Below are positions 7,888 to 14,296 of a stretch of DNA of 14,296 bases, piece by piece. The stretch lies in contig CAYZUC010000074.1 in assembly GCA_964481705.1 (NCBI GenBank), positions 1-14,296 of the forward strand, read 5' to 3'. The notes under the pieces were generated by a model. The model did not search any database and was not told where the DNA came from. It saw only the letters and a list, made by a program, of their open reading frames with translations. The position numbers and the translations under genes are program-made. Positions within the stretch are counted from its first letter, which is position 1. Each line of letters starts with the position of its first letter. The stretch is from CAYZUC01 sp964481705 (lineage in GTDB: Bacteria; Bacillota; Clostridia; Lachnospirales; Lachnospiraceae).

Positions 7888-8636
7888 CTTACCGGAACAT
7901 TCCTCTCTTTCAAATATTTCTTAACTTCACATATTTCAAGCTCCTTATAATGGAACAGGGAAGCAGCTAATGCGGCATCAGCCTTTCCTTCCGTCAGTGC
8001 ATCGTAAAAATGAGACAGATTTCCGGCTCCTCCCGATGCTATAACAGGAATAGAAACGTTCTCAGCAATTGTTCTTGTTAACTCCAAATCATATCCCGCT
8101 TTTGTTCCATCACAGTCCATACTGGTCACAAGAATCTCACCAGCACCGAGCTTTGTTGCACGAATCGCCCACTCAATCGCATCTATTCCCATGTCAACCC
8201 GTCCGCCATTCTTGAAAATATGCCAACCGTCACCGGTTCTTTTCGCATCCATTGCCAATACCACACATTGACTTCCAAATTTATCTGCTGCTTGCGCAAT
8301 CAAGTCTGGATTCATAATCGCAGCTGAATTGACAGCAACTTTATCTGCGCCTTCACGTAGTATTAAGCGGAAATCTTCAACGGTACGTATTCCTCCACCT
8401 ACAGTAAAGGGAATAAAAACTTTTTCAGCTACCTTTCTTACCATATCTACAACCGTATTTCTGGCATCTGACGAAGCAGTGATGTCCAAAAAAACCAATT
8501 CATCTGCACCTGCTTCATCATAAGCAGCTGCAATTTGAACAGGATCTCCTGCGTCCTTTAAGTCTACAAAATTGACTCCTTTCACCACTCTTCCCTTATT
8601 AACATCCAGACATGGAATAATTCTCTTTGTATACAT
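7875..8636 (-). CDS. hisF: Imidazole glycerol phosphate synthase, cyclase subunit HisF
   Basis: The cyclase half of IGP synthase. It uses ammonia delivered by HisH to turn PRFAR into imidazole glycerol phosphate and AICAR, linking histidine and purine synthesis. It is a 253-residue (beta/alpha)8 barrel. The catalytic aspartates are D11 in CLDVNKG and D130 in AMDAKR. Phosphate-binding segments FTVGGGIR (77-84) and the later IASGGAGN are present. The ATG follows the hisH stop codon directly (TAAATG), with GAGGAGGA upstream. The 3' end overlaps ung by 13 bases. The other his genes are not in this window. Confidence 0.97.
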   Translation of the reverse strand: MYTKRIIPCLDVNKGRVVKGVNFVDLKDAGDPVQIAAAYDEAGADELVFLDITASSDARNTVVDMVRKVAEKVFIPFTVGGGIRTVEDFRLILREGADKVAVNSAAIMNPDLIAQAADKFGSQCVVLAMDAKRTGDGWHIFKNGGRVDMGIDAIEWAIRATKLGAGEILVTSMDCDGTKAGYDLELTRTIAENVSIPVIASGGAGNLSHFYDALTEGKADAALAASLFHYKELEICEVKKYLKERNVPVRCQE

Positions 8637-9254
8637 TTATGCTTCCTCCTCAATGTCCAGAAAGTTTTTCAATATTCTCAGACCCGTATGGGAACTTTTT
8701 TCCGGGTGAAACTGACATCCAAATAGATTTCCTTTTTCAACAGAGGCATGAATTAAAGTACCATACTGTGTCGTTGCTGTAACAATTTGCTCATCTGTAG
8801 CTTTTAAATAATAAGAGTGAACAAAATAAACATACTCCTCTTCCGGTATTCCTTGAAATAATCTTCCCTTATTGGGGTACTTAAGAGAATTCCAACCGAT
8901 ATTTGGTATTTTAAGATTGTCGACAGCTGGGATTCTCCGAATATGTCCTGAGAGTAAACCAAGCCCCCTTACTCCATGGCTTTCTTCGCTATCTTCAAAC
9001 ATTAGTTGTAAACCTAAACATATGCCAAGAAATGGTGTTCCTTTATCAGTCACATCATGGATTGCCTTTTCTAAATGATAGCTTTCCAACTTCTGCATTG
9101 CATCTCCAAAACTTCCGACTCCCGGTAGAATAACCTTATCCGCTGTTAATATTTTATCATAATCTCTGGTAAGTATTGTTGTTTCCCCCAGATAATTAAC
9201 CGCTTTCTCTACACTCTTCATATTGCCGGCATCATAATCAATAATTGCTACCAT
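8637..9254 (-). CDS. hisH: Imidazole glycerol phosphate synthase, glutamine amidotransferase subunit HisH
   Basis: The class I glutaminase half of IGP synthase; it releases ammonia that passes through the HisF barrel. The 205 residues are the normal length. The nucleophile C79 lies in GICLGLQ. The rest of the triad is H183 and E185 in QFHPEKS. The oxyanion-strand region LPGVGSFG is at 43-50. The start at 9254 has AAGGAG eight bases upstream and begins 20 bases after the stop codon of the acidic membrane protein, in the same direction, with no terminator visible. It is therefore likely on the same transcript as that gene. Confidence 0.97.
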   Translation of the reverse strand: MVAIIDYDAGNMKSVEKAVNYLGETTILTRDYDKILTADKVILPGVGSFGDAMQKLESYHLEKAIHDVTDKGTPFLGICLGLQLMFEDSEESHGVRGLGLLSGHIRRIPAVDNLKIPNIGWNSLKYPNKGRLFQGIPEEEYVYFVHSYYLKATDEQIVTATTQYGTLIHASVEKGNLFGCQFHPEKSSHTGLRILKNFLDIEEEA

Positions 9255-9274
9255 TTTAATTCTCCTTGTATTTC

Positions 9275-11595
9275 TTACTCAGCACGATATGTACCATCAT
9301 TTCCCTTTTTTACCCCAAATTGATAAATAACCTTATCATCCTCCTGGATATTATCGTTCTGGTTATTATTGTCCTGATTGTCATGGTTCAATCCGTCATC
9401 TGTAGACGTTGTGGTATCATCAAGACCGGCAGCATTCTCATTATTGCCATCAGCCGAATCAAACAACACTCCCATGCGTGCATCCTCTGTTTCTCCCTCC
9501 GTCTCAGATGCACTTACATCTTCCTCATCTTTTATTATCAAATCCTCCTCTGGTATTGCATCTTCAGAATCCTCTCCTTCCGAAGGGGCTGTTTCCAATT
9601 CCGAAGGGTCAATTTCCACCTCTGTCGGTCCGAACAAAAAGTCTTCGAGTGCTATGGAATACTCTTCCTTACTTTCAATGGCACCAAATCCTCTAGCCTC
9701 ATCCAGTGACAGATCATAATTATCCAAATTCTTCGTTAACTGATTAAATAACTCTTCAAAGGTATCCGTAACCTCCAAATCAGTTGATACCGATTGCAGG
9801 GAATCATGCATTTTTATTCCTTGTATTAACATATCAAGCGCGCGAAGCTCATCCCCTGAAGCGTGGAAATTCTCATAGGAGTCACCAAAACGCTTCATTT
9901 TCATGAGCAACATTGTCTTAGCATAAAGCTTCTGATCATTTCCCTTTAGCTTTAATCCCGATAAAGTCCAATATGCAGACTCATAATCACCTTTTTGATA
10001 ATAACTGTCTGCCTTACTTGTAGCAAGATAGCCTGGGATGAAATGCAAACCAATAAGTATCAGTACCAAGATAGAACCATTGATTGCAAAAATAGGAATC
10101 ATTTTCTTAGCCGGTATCTTCTTTACCGGTTCTTTCGCAGCGGCTGCTGCTCTTTCTTCCTTTTCTCTCTGCTTCTCTTCTTTACTCTTCTTTGCCTTCT
10201 TTTGTCGCTTTTCCTTCTTTCCCTTTTTTCCCTTCTTTTCTCCCTCTTCCTGATCCTCTTCCTCCATTTCCTTCAGTATCTGTTTATTCTCATCCACCGG
10301 CTTTTCTGGTTCATCAAAAAGTGTCTCTTCAGGAACTGGCTCTTCCTTCTTCTTGGTCTGTTCTTCCTCTTCCTCCTCAAAAAGTTGGTTTATTAGCTTA
10401 CCAAAGAATCCAGATTTCTTCTCCTTTTTTGTAACCACATCATCTTCGGATTCCGTTGTTTCTTCCTCTTCCGGTTTCTTATCTTTTCTACTCTTTTTGA
10501 CTCTTTTCTTCTTCTCTTTCTTGGGCTTTTTTGTGGAACTCTGATTTTCACTCTCTTCTTGTTGACTCTCAGAAAAGAAATCTATAGGTTCTTCCTCGGT
10601 TCCCCCACTTTCAGAAGTATCTGCATTTGCAAGCATCTGCAGCATATCGTCTTCCACCATCTCATTATTGTCATTTTTTTTCAGTAAATCATTAATCTCA
10701 GATAATTCCACATCTTCGGGTACTAAGTCCAAAAGATCCGTCACATCTGTATCGTCTGCCAAACCACTTGATACATCAGCTACTTCTCCTTCCCCACTTT
10801 CCAATTCCGGGATTGCTGCCAATAAATTCGCTATTTCCTCGGGAGTCATAACCTTATTTGCATCATCCTCAAGCGGAGTACCTGCATCAAGTGCTTCCAT
10901 CTCTTCCGGTTCTTCCCTCTGTTCCGCTTCTTCCTTCTCCTCTAACTCTTCTATCCCTTCTATTTCCTCCGATTCAGGCAACTCAAGTGCTTCTAAGGCT
11001 TCTTCTGTCTCTGATTCCATAGGTTCTTCCGCTGTCTGTGCAAGCAGTTTCTCAATATCCTCAGGTGTCATCATCTTGTTGGAATCATCCTCCACCATAG
11101 GTATCTCGATAGACTCTGCNNNNNNNNNNNNNNNNNNNNNNNNNNNNNNNNNNNNNNNNNNNNNNNNNNNNNNNNNNNNNNNNNNNNNNNNNNNNNNNNN
11201 NNNNNNNNNNNNNNNNNNNGTGTCATCATCTTGTTGGAATCATCCTCCACCATAGGTATCTCGATAGACTCTGCCGGTTCTTCCACCATAGGTATCTCGA
11301 TAGGCTCTGCCGGTTCTTCCATTTCCGAAACTGTGTTCAAGTCTATGAATTCTTCATTTCCAGATATCACAGGTTCTTCAGACGTTTGTGAAAGAAGTCT
11401 TTCGATGTCCTCAGGTGTCATCATCTTATTGGAATCCTCTTGCAAATTTTTAGATTTCTCAGGCTCAGCAGAAATAGGCTCAGAAACCAAACTTTCTGTG
11501 GAATCCCCCTTCTGATCCGTTTGGCTGTCTGTGCCTTTTTCTGCATCATCTAAAGATTTCAGTAATTGATCTAAATAATCTTCACTTGAACTCAT
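9275..11595 (-). CDS. Acidic/lysine-rich one-pass membrane protein with repeated M-T-P-E-D-I motif and TPR-like domain (gene interrupted by assembly gap)
   Basis: I do not recognise a named family. A 100-N gap splits the gene; merging the identical 55-base flanks gives one frame of 721 residues, used for numbering. The start at 11595 has GGAGGG upstream. Residues 1-15 are a short helix-like segment. A motif of the form D-x-N-K-x-M-T-P-E-D/E-I-x-x-L-L occurs at about 54-68, 118-133 and 193-207. It resembles the E-I-D-A-L-L motif of FliM/FliN, but that link is only inference. Two 12-residue repeats (E-E-P-A-E-x-I-E-I-P-M-V type) precede the second copy. Residues about 280-445 are highly charged K/E blocks, probably disordered. 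One membrane helix is at about 447-472. A helical, TPR-like region follows (KADSYYQKGDYESAYWTL), then an acidic Asn/Asp-rich tail. By the positive-inside rule the basic N-terminal side should be cytoplasmic. Confidence 0.8.
11065..11119 (-). repeat. 55-base direct repeat, left copy, ending at the N gap
   Basis: Identical at every base to 11220-11274. Read on the minus strand it encodes AESIEIPMVEDDSNKMMT. This copy is the last sequence before the Ns, and the other copy is the first after them. Confidence 0.95.
11120..11219. other. Assembly gap of exactly 100 Ns
   Basis: A round-number N run, typical of a scaffolding gap of unknown size. Its length breaks the reading frame of the surrounding gene, while removal of the Ns plus one of the two 55-base flanking copies (155 bases) restores it. 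Confidence 0.97.
11220..11274 (-). repeat. 55-base direct repeat, right copy, starting at the N gap
   Basis: Identical to 11065-11119. Because the shared block is the exact end of one contig and the exact start of the next, it probably represents one genomic segment written twice. Confidence 0.95.
11251..11322 (-). repeat. Tandem 36-base repeat, two units
   Basis: Units 11251-11286 and 11287-11322 differ at two bases (A/G in gact versus ggct, and the last base). Each encodes 12 residues of the type E-E-P-A-E-S/P-I-E-I-P-M-V. A whole-codon repeat of this kind can change copy number without shifting the frame, and is a likely cause of the adjoining assembly break. Confidence 0.9.
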
Positions 11596-11637
11596 GATTA
11601 ATACCCTCCAAATTACTCTGTATGGAATAATCTCTAA

Positions 11638-12438
11638 CTATTTATTACTTTGTAGAAATTCTAAGGAGTTCATAGGAACAGATACTCCTCTTTCCGCCGT
11701 ATCCTCACTCAACTGAGGATACTTACCATTTATACGTATAAGTGTGGCCTTTTGGTTAAGATAAGCCGTTTTCTCAAAAGGCCAACGTATAATAGATGGA
11801 AAGTTCAACATAACTCCCATTTCGATAATACATGTCTTTTTATTCAAAGTTCCTTGAAGCCAATTCATGTAAGCACTCCATTTATCTATATAAGCTTCCT
11901 CAACATACTTCTGAGAATTAACCGTATTAAAGGTAATGGGCGCTCCGCATTTGGAACATTTCTTCTGTTTTAATTCAGATAGCTTTGCACTTGGATTTTG
12001 GATGACTTCTTCACACTGATGAGTAAACTCTTCATCCATCCATACATCATTATCGCACCCATTCAAACATTGATAAAAAGTATAATTTCCAAACGGAGCA
12101 ACGATTCTATTTCTATCCAAATCTGAAAGATAAATAGCATCATCCATATTCATCGTTACAATAAAATAATCCTTACTTCTCAAGATTTGCTCAATGATAC
12201 GATAAGACCTAAGTATAACATCTTTCTCCGGTTCTTCCTGTATTGCAATCTTTAAAATGATGGGGTACAACCAAGAATAGTCTTCTTCTACTAAGTTTTC
12301 TTTTCTACATTTATTTTGAAAGAATCTATATACTTCGGACATTCTCAGCTTATGAATCCCTTCCTCAAATTCCTCACCTATCCCGATCAACACTCTATCG
12401 GAATTACTTACAATTTCTTTTAACTCATTCAGATTCAT
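11638..12438 (-). CDS. Degenerate sirtuin-like (SIR2-fold) protein with zinc-ribbon cysteines
   Basis: The 266-residue protein shows the order of motifs of a SIR2 NAD-binding fold, but with changes at key places. VLIGIGEE (17-24) stands where sirtuins have the GAG nucleotide loop. VTMNMD (94-99) matches the T-Q-N-x-D segment. PFGN (115-118) falls where the catalytic H-G is expected, so the catalytic His appears to be lost. Four cysteines, C124 and C128 then C161 and C164 (KCSKCGAPI), fit the zinc site. CIIEMGVMLNFP (203-214) and LIRING (233-238) match the late G-T-S and I-N strands. It is probably inactive as a deacylase, or has another role. No signal peptide or membrane segment is seen. The ATG at 12438 has GGAGA upstream. 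The acidic membrane-protein gene starts 42 bases after its stop codon, suggesting one transcript. Confidence 0.7.
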   Translation of the reverse strand: MNLNELKEIVSNSDRVLIGIGEEFEEGIHKLRMSEVYRFFQNKCRKENLVEEDYSWLYPIILKIAIQEEPEKDVILRSYRIIEQILRSKDYFIVTMNMDDAIYLSDLDRNRIVAPFGNYTFYQCLNGCDNDVWMDEEFTHQCEEVIQNPSAKLSELKQKKCSKCGAPITFNTVNSQKYVEEAYIDKWSAYMNWLQGTLNKKTCIIEMGVMLNFPSIIRWPFEKTAYLNQKATLIRINGKYPQLSEDTAERGVSVPMNSLEFLQSNK

Positions 12439-12467
12439 AATTATATCTCCATTTACATACTATAAAT

Positions 12468-12476
12468 ATTTTAACA
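12468..12476 (-). promoter_or_regulatory. Candidate extended -10 promoter for the sirtuin-like gene
   Basis: Minus-strand TGTTAAAAT gives an extended -10 box, with a weak TTTCAA 17 bases further upstream. It lies about 30 bases before the ATG at 12438, in the 155-base divergent spacer shared with the small plus-strand gene. Confidence 0.4.
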
Positions 12477-12551
12477 TTAAATATTAAAAATTGAAACCAG
12501 TAATGAAGGAAAGGCTTTCTTTTATTTGCATTTTGACTTGAAATAATATAT

Positions 12552-12557
12552 TATAAT
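12552..12557 (+). promoter_or_regulatory. Candidate -10 box for the small DUF6465-like gene
   Basis: A perfect TATAAT lies 36 bases before the start codon. A TTGACT at 12533-12538 is only 13 bases away and a TTGCAT at 12526-12531 is 20 bases away, so the -35 is unclear. Confidence 0.5.
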
Positions 12558-12593
12558 GACAGTAACAATAGTTGATTAATAAGGAGGATTATT

Positions 12594-12791
12594 ATGAAAT
12601 CAGAAGTGGTACTCGAATTTTTAGGTAAGAATTTCTCAGAAGAAGATCTCTATGCGCAAGCTAAAAAAATCTATACAGAAGCTGGATACAGCGCAAGTTC
12701 TGTCAAATCCATCAAATTATATGTACAACCTGAAAATAATATCGTTTATTTTGTGGTAAATGATGATTTCAAAGGTGACTTTTTACTCTAA
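12594..12791 (+). CDS. DUF6465-like small protein
   Basis: A 65-residue protein, strongly supported as real: AAGGAGG sits 6 bases before the ATG, a TATAAT lies upstream and a terminator follows the stop codon. It is predicted to fold as helix (about 15-30) then beta strands (38-45, 49-55). The segment IKLYVQPENNIVYFVVND resembles the C-terminal part of DUF6465 proteins of Lachnospiraceae, which have no assigned function. It lacks the longer Lys/Ala-rich N-terminal region seen in many relatives, so it may be a minimal form. No signal peptide, membrane segment or metal-binding residues are visible. It is transcribed away from the sirtuin-like gene and towards cheV. Confidence 0.8.
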   Translation: MKSEVVLEFLGKNFSEEDLYAQAKKIYTEAGYSASSVKSIKLYVQPENNIVYFVVNDDFKGDFLL

Positions 12792-12798
12792 TTTATAG

Positions 12799-12829
12799 AA
12801 AAAGAAAAGCTGTCGCTAAGGCGACAGCT
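12799..12829. terminator. Bidirectional terminator between the small gene and cheV
   Basis: A perfect 9-bp stem AGCTGTCGC / GCGACAGCT with loop TAAG. On the minus strand it follows the cheV stop codon by 4 bases and leads into TTTTCTTTTTC. On the plus strand it is followed by CTATTTATTTT, a poorer T-run. Confidence 0.9.
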
Positions 12830-12833
12830 CTAT

Positions 12834-13730
12834 TTATTTTGTAACCAATGTATCAATTTCTTTTACAAGATTACCTATCTCCGGTTTTGAAAGTTGTGCA
12901 TCTGCTCCAAGTTCTTCTCCTTTTTTTCTCATTTCTTCATTTACTAATGATGAGAAAATAACCAAAGGAATACTTTTTGTAGCTGAATTTGTTTTTACTA
13001 GCTTTGTCAATCTATGCCCATCCATAATAGGCATCTCTATATCTGTTATGATACACTTAATCTTTTCCTTTAAATTGCCTTCTTTCACACATTGGTCAAT
13101 GTAATCCCACGCTTCTTGTCCATTGACTGTTTTGGTCACATTTACATAACCTGCCTTATTAAGTGAATCAACAATCAATCGATTTAATAAAGGCGAATCC
13201 TCAACAATCAGAATTGGAACATCATTTCTATCTCTTTCTCCAAGAGCATCAATCTCTGTAACCTTTAATCCCGTTTCCGGACTAATGTCAGTCACAATTT
13301 TCTCAAAATCCAAAATAATTACAAGCCTATCATCAAACTTAACAATTCCTGTAGATACTCCTTCATCAGCATTGTTAACTGTAGCATCCGGTTTAATAAT
13401 ATCTTTCCAAGACACTCTATGGATACCAACAACCTGATCAACATGAAAAGCAATGTCCAACTTATTGAAATTCGTAATAATAAATAAACCTTTTTCTTCT
13501 GATTCTCCTCTTTGCAAACAATTTTTCAAATTAATTGCCGTAATCATCGTATCTCTTGGCATAAATATACCTTCTATACTAGGGTGTGCGTTCGGTACCG
13601 GAGTTACCGGTTGATAAGGTATAATTTCTCTAATCTTCGCTACATTAATTCCATAAGCATTCTCACCAAGCTTAAATTCCAAAATTTCTAATTCGTTGGT
13701 ACCATTTTCCAATAAAATATTTGTATCCAT
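12834..13730 (-). CDS. cheV: Chemotaxis protein CheV (CheW domain plus receiver domain)
   Basis: A coupling and adaptation protein of chemotaxis; it links receptors to CheA and can be phosphorylated. The 298 residues hold a CheW-like domain at about 12-150 (LEFKLGENAYGINVAKIREI at the start) and a response-regulator receiver domain at about 170-298. The receiver has the acidic pair E177/D178, phosphorylation site D230 in ITDIEMPIMDG, S260 in VIFSS and the invariant K282 in SKPE, so it should be active. The start at 13730 has GAGAGG nine bases upstream. No cheA, cheW or flagellar gene is in the window. The gene is transcribed alone, between a 23S rRNA terminator and its own terminator. It implies a motile, chemotactic host. 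Confidence 0.95.
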   Translation of the reverse strand: MDTNILLENGTNELEILEFKLGENAYGINVAKIREIIPYQPVTPVPNAHPSIEGIFMPRDTMITAINLKNCLQRGESEEKGLFIITNFNKLDIAFHVDQVVGIHRVSWKDIIKPDATVNNADEGVSTGIVKFDDRLVIILDFEKIVTDISPETGLKVTEIDALGERDRNDVPILIVEDSPLLNRLIVDSLNKAGYVNVTKTVNGQEAWDYIDQCVKEGNLKEKIKCIITDIEMPIMDGHRLTKLVKTNSATKSIPLVIFSSLVNEEMRKKGEELGADAQLSKPEIGNLVKEIDTLVTK

Positions 13731-13792
13731 AGATTCGCACCTCTCATCACATAATCTGATTGAATTCTTTTAAATGGTCACTTCATGAACTG

Positions 13793-13801
13793 ATTATAAC
13801 A
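13793..13801 (-). promoter_or_regulatory. Extended -10 promoter for cheV
   Basis: Minus-strand TGTTATAAT, a perfect -10 with the TGn extension, lies 62 bases before the ATG. The -35 region is T-rich without a clear match. I see no flagellar sigma-28 type GCCGATAA box, so housekeeping transcription is more likely. Confidence 0.6.
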
Positions 13802-13893
13802 TATAATTACCAAAAAAAATATAAATTTTAGTTTATTTCTGTTGTTTTTTTAGTAATGTCGGAATTTTTACGAAATCCTCTCTCCAAAACAAT

Positions 13894-13922
13894 AAAAAAA
13901 GACAACAAAAATGTTGTCTTTT
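13894..13922 (-). terminator. Terminator of the rRNA operon
   Basis: A 10-bp stem AAAAGACAAC / GTTGTCTTTT with a 6-base loop. On the minus strand it runs into seven Ts. It lies about 70 bases after the end of the 23S gene. Confidence 0.88.
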
Positions 13923-13992
13923 ATAATACCTTCAAAACCAAATATTGAATAAATCATCCGTAATTGTACCTTTCGTTTCTATCTGCCGTTTA

Positions 13993-14296
<304 letters not shown>

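Noticed and set aside
10668..11255. Long plus-strand open frame rich in serine, opposite the acidic-protein gene, and similar ones at 9378-9719 and 9995-10434.
   Set aside because: They are mirror images of Glu/Lys/Asp-rich codons on the minus strand. They lack ribosome binding sites, and the longest runs through the N gap.
11065..11450. CRISPR array or non-coding satellite, because of the repeated blocks.
   Set aside because: The repeats are in frame, encode a degenerate peptide repeat and have no regular unique spacers.
11071..11595. A separate 174-residue gene ending just past the gap.
   Set aside because: Its end arises from reading through Ns in a shifted frame; the last residues are an out-of-frame reading of the 55-base repeat.

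Overview
The window looks like a chromosomal segment of a low-GC Firmicute, most likely a motile member of the Lachnospiraceae or a near relative. The evidence is strong AGGAGG-type ribosome binding sites, AT-rich intergenic DNA, a B. subtilis NupNOPQ-type (BMP) ABC transporter, a DUF6465-like small protein and a CheV chemotaxis protein. No genus can be fixed from the sequence alone. Almost everything is on the minus strand. Only the truncated ABC-F gene at the left edge and one small gene near 12.6 kb are on the plus strand.

Left to right. (1) The 3' part of an ABC-F ATPase gene (+) and a tRNA-Leu(CAA) gene (-) converge on one bidirectional terminator. The tRNA has its own extended -10 promoter and a 9-bp leader hairpin. 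(2) lysA lies downstream of a complete BMP-type ABC importer, in transcription order lipoprotein, two-domain ATPase, permease, permease, lysA. A hairpin with a T-run sits between the lipoprotein gene and the ATPase gene and probably sets their expression ratio. (3) ung, hisF and hisH form a tight block. The hisH stop abuts the hisF start, and hisF overlaps ung. (4) Upstream of hisH, in the same direction, are a large acidic/lysine-rich one-pass membrane protein with a repeated M-T-P-E-D/E-I-x-x-L-L motif and a degenerate sirtuin-like protein. (5) A divergent 65-codon DUF6465-like gene and cheV converge on a second bidirectional terminator. (6) The right edge holds the 3' end of a 23S rRNA gene (-), followed by a strong terminator with no 5S gene between.

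A run of 100 Ns lies inside the acidic-protein gene. The 55 bases left of the gap are identical to the 55 bases right of it. Collapsing that overlap restores a single reading frame of 721 codons plus stop. The apparent break is therefore best read as an assembly artefact in a repeat, not as two genes or a frameshift.

How the genes work together: the sirtuin-like gene, acidic protein, hisH, hisF and ung could be one transcript, since all are co-directional with gaps of 42 bp or less or overlaps. HisH and HisF make imidazole glycerol phosphate synthase. The BMP importer probably takes up nucleosides. The least described part is the sirtuin-like/acidic membrane protein pair near cheV; its function cannot be assigned from the sequence.
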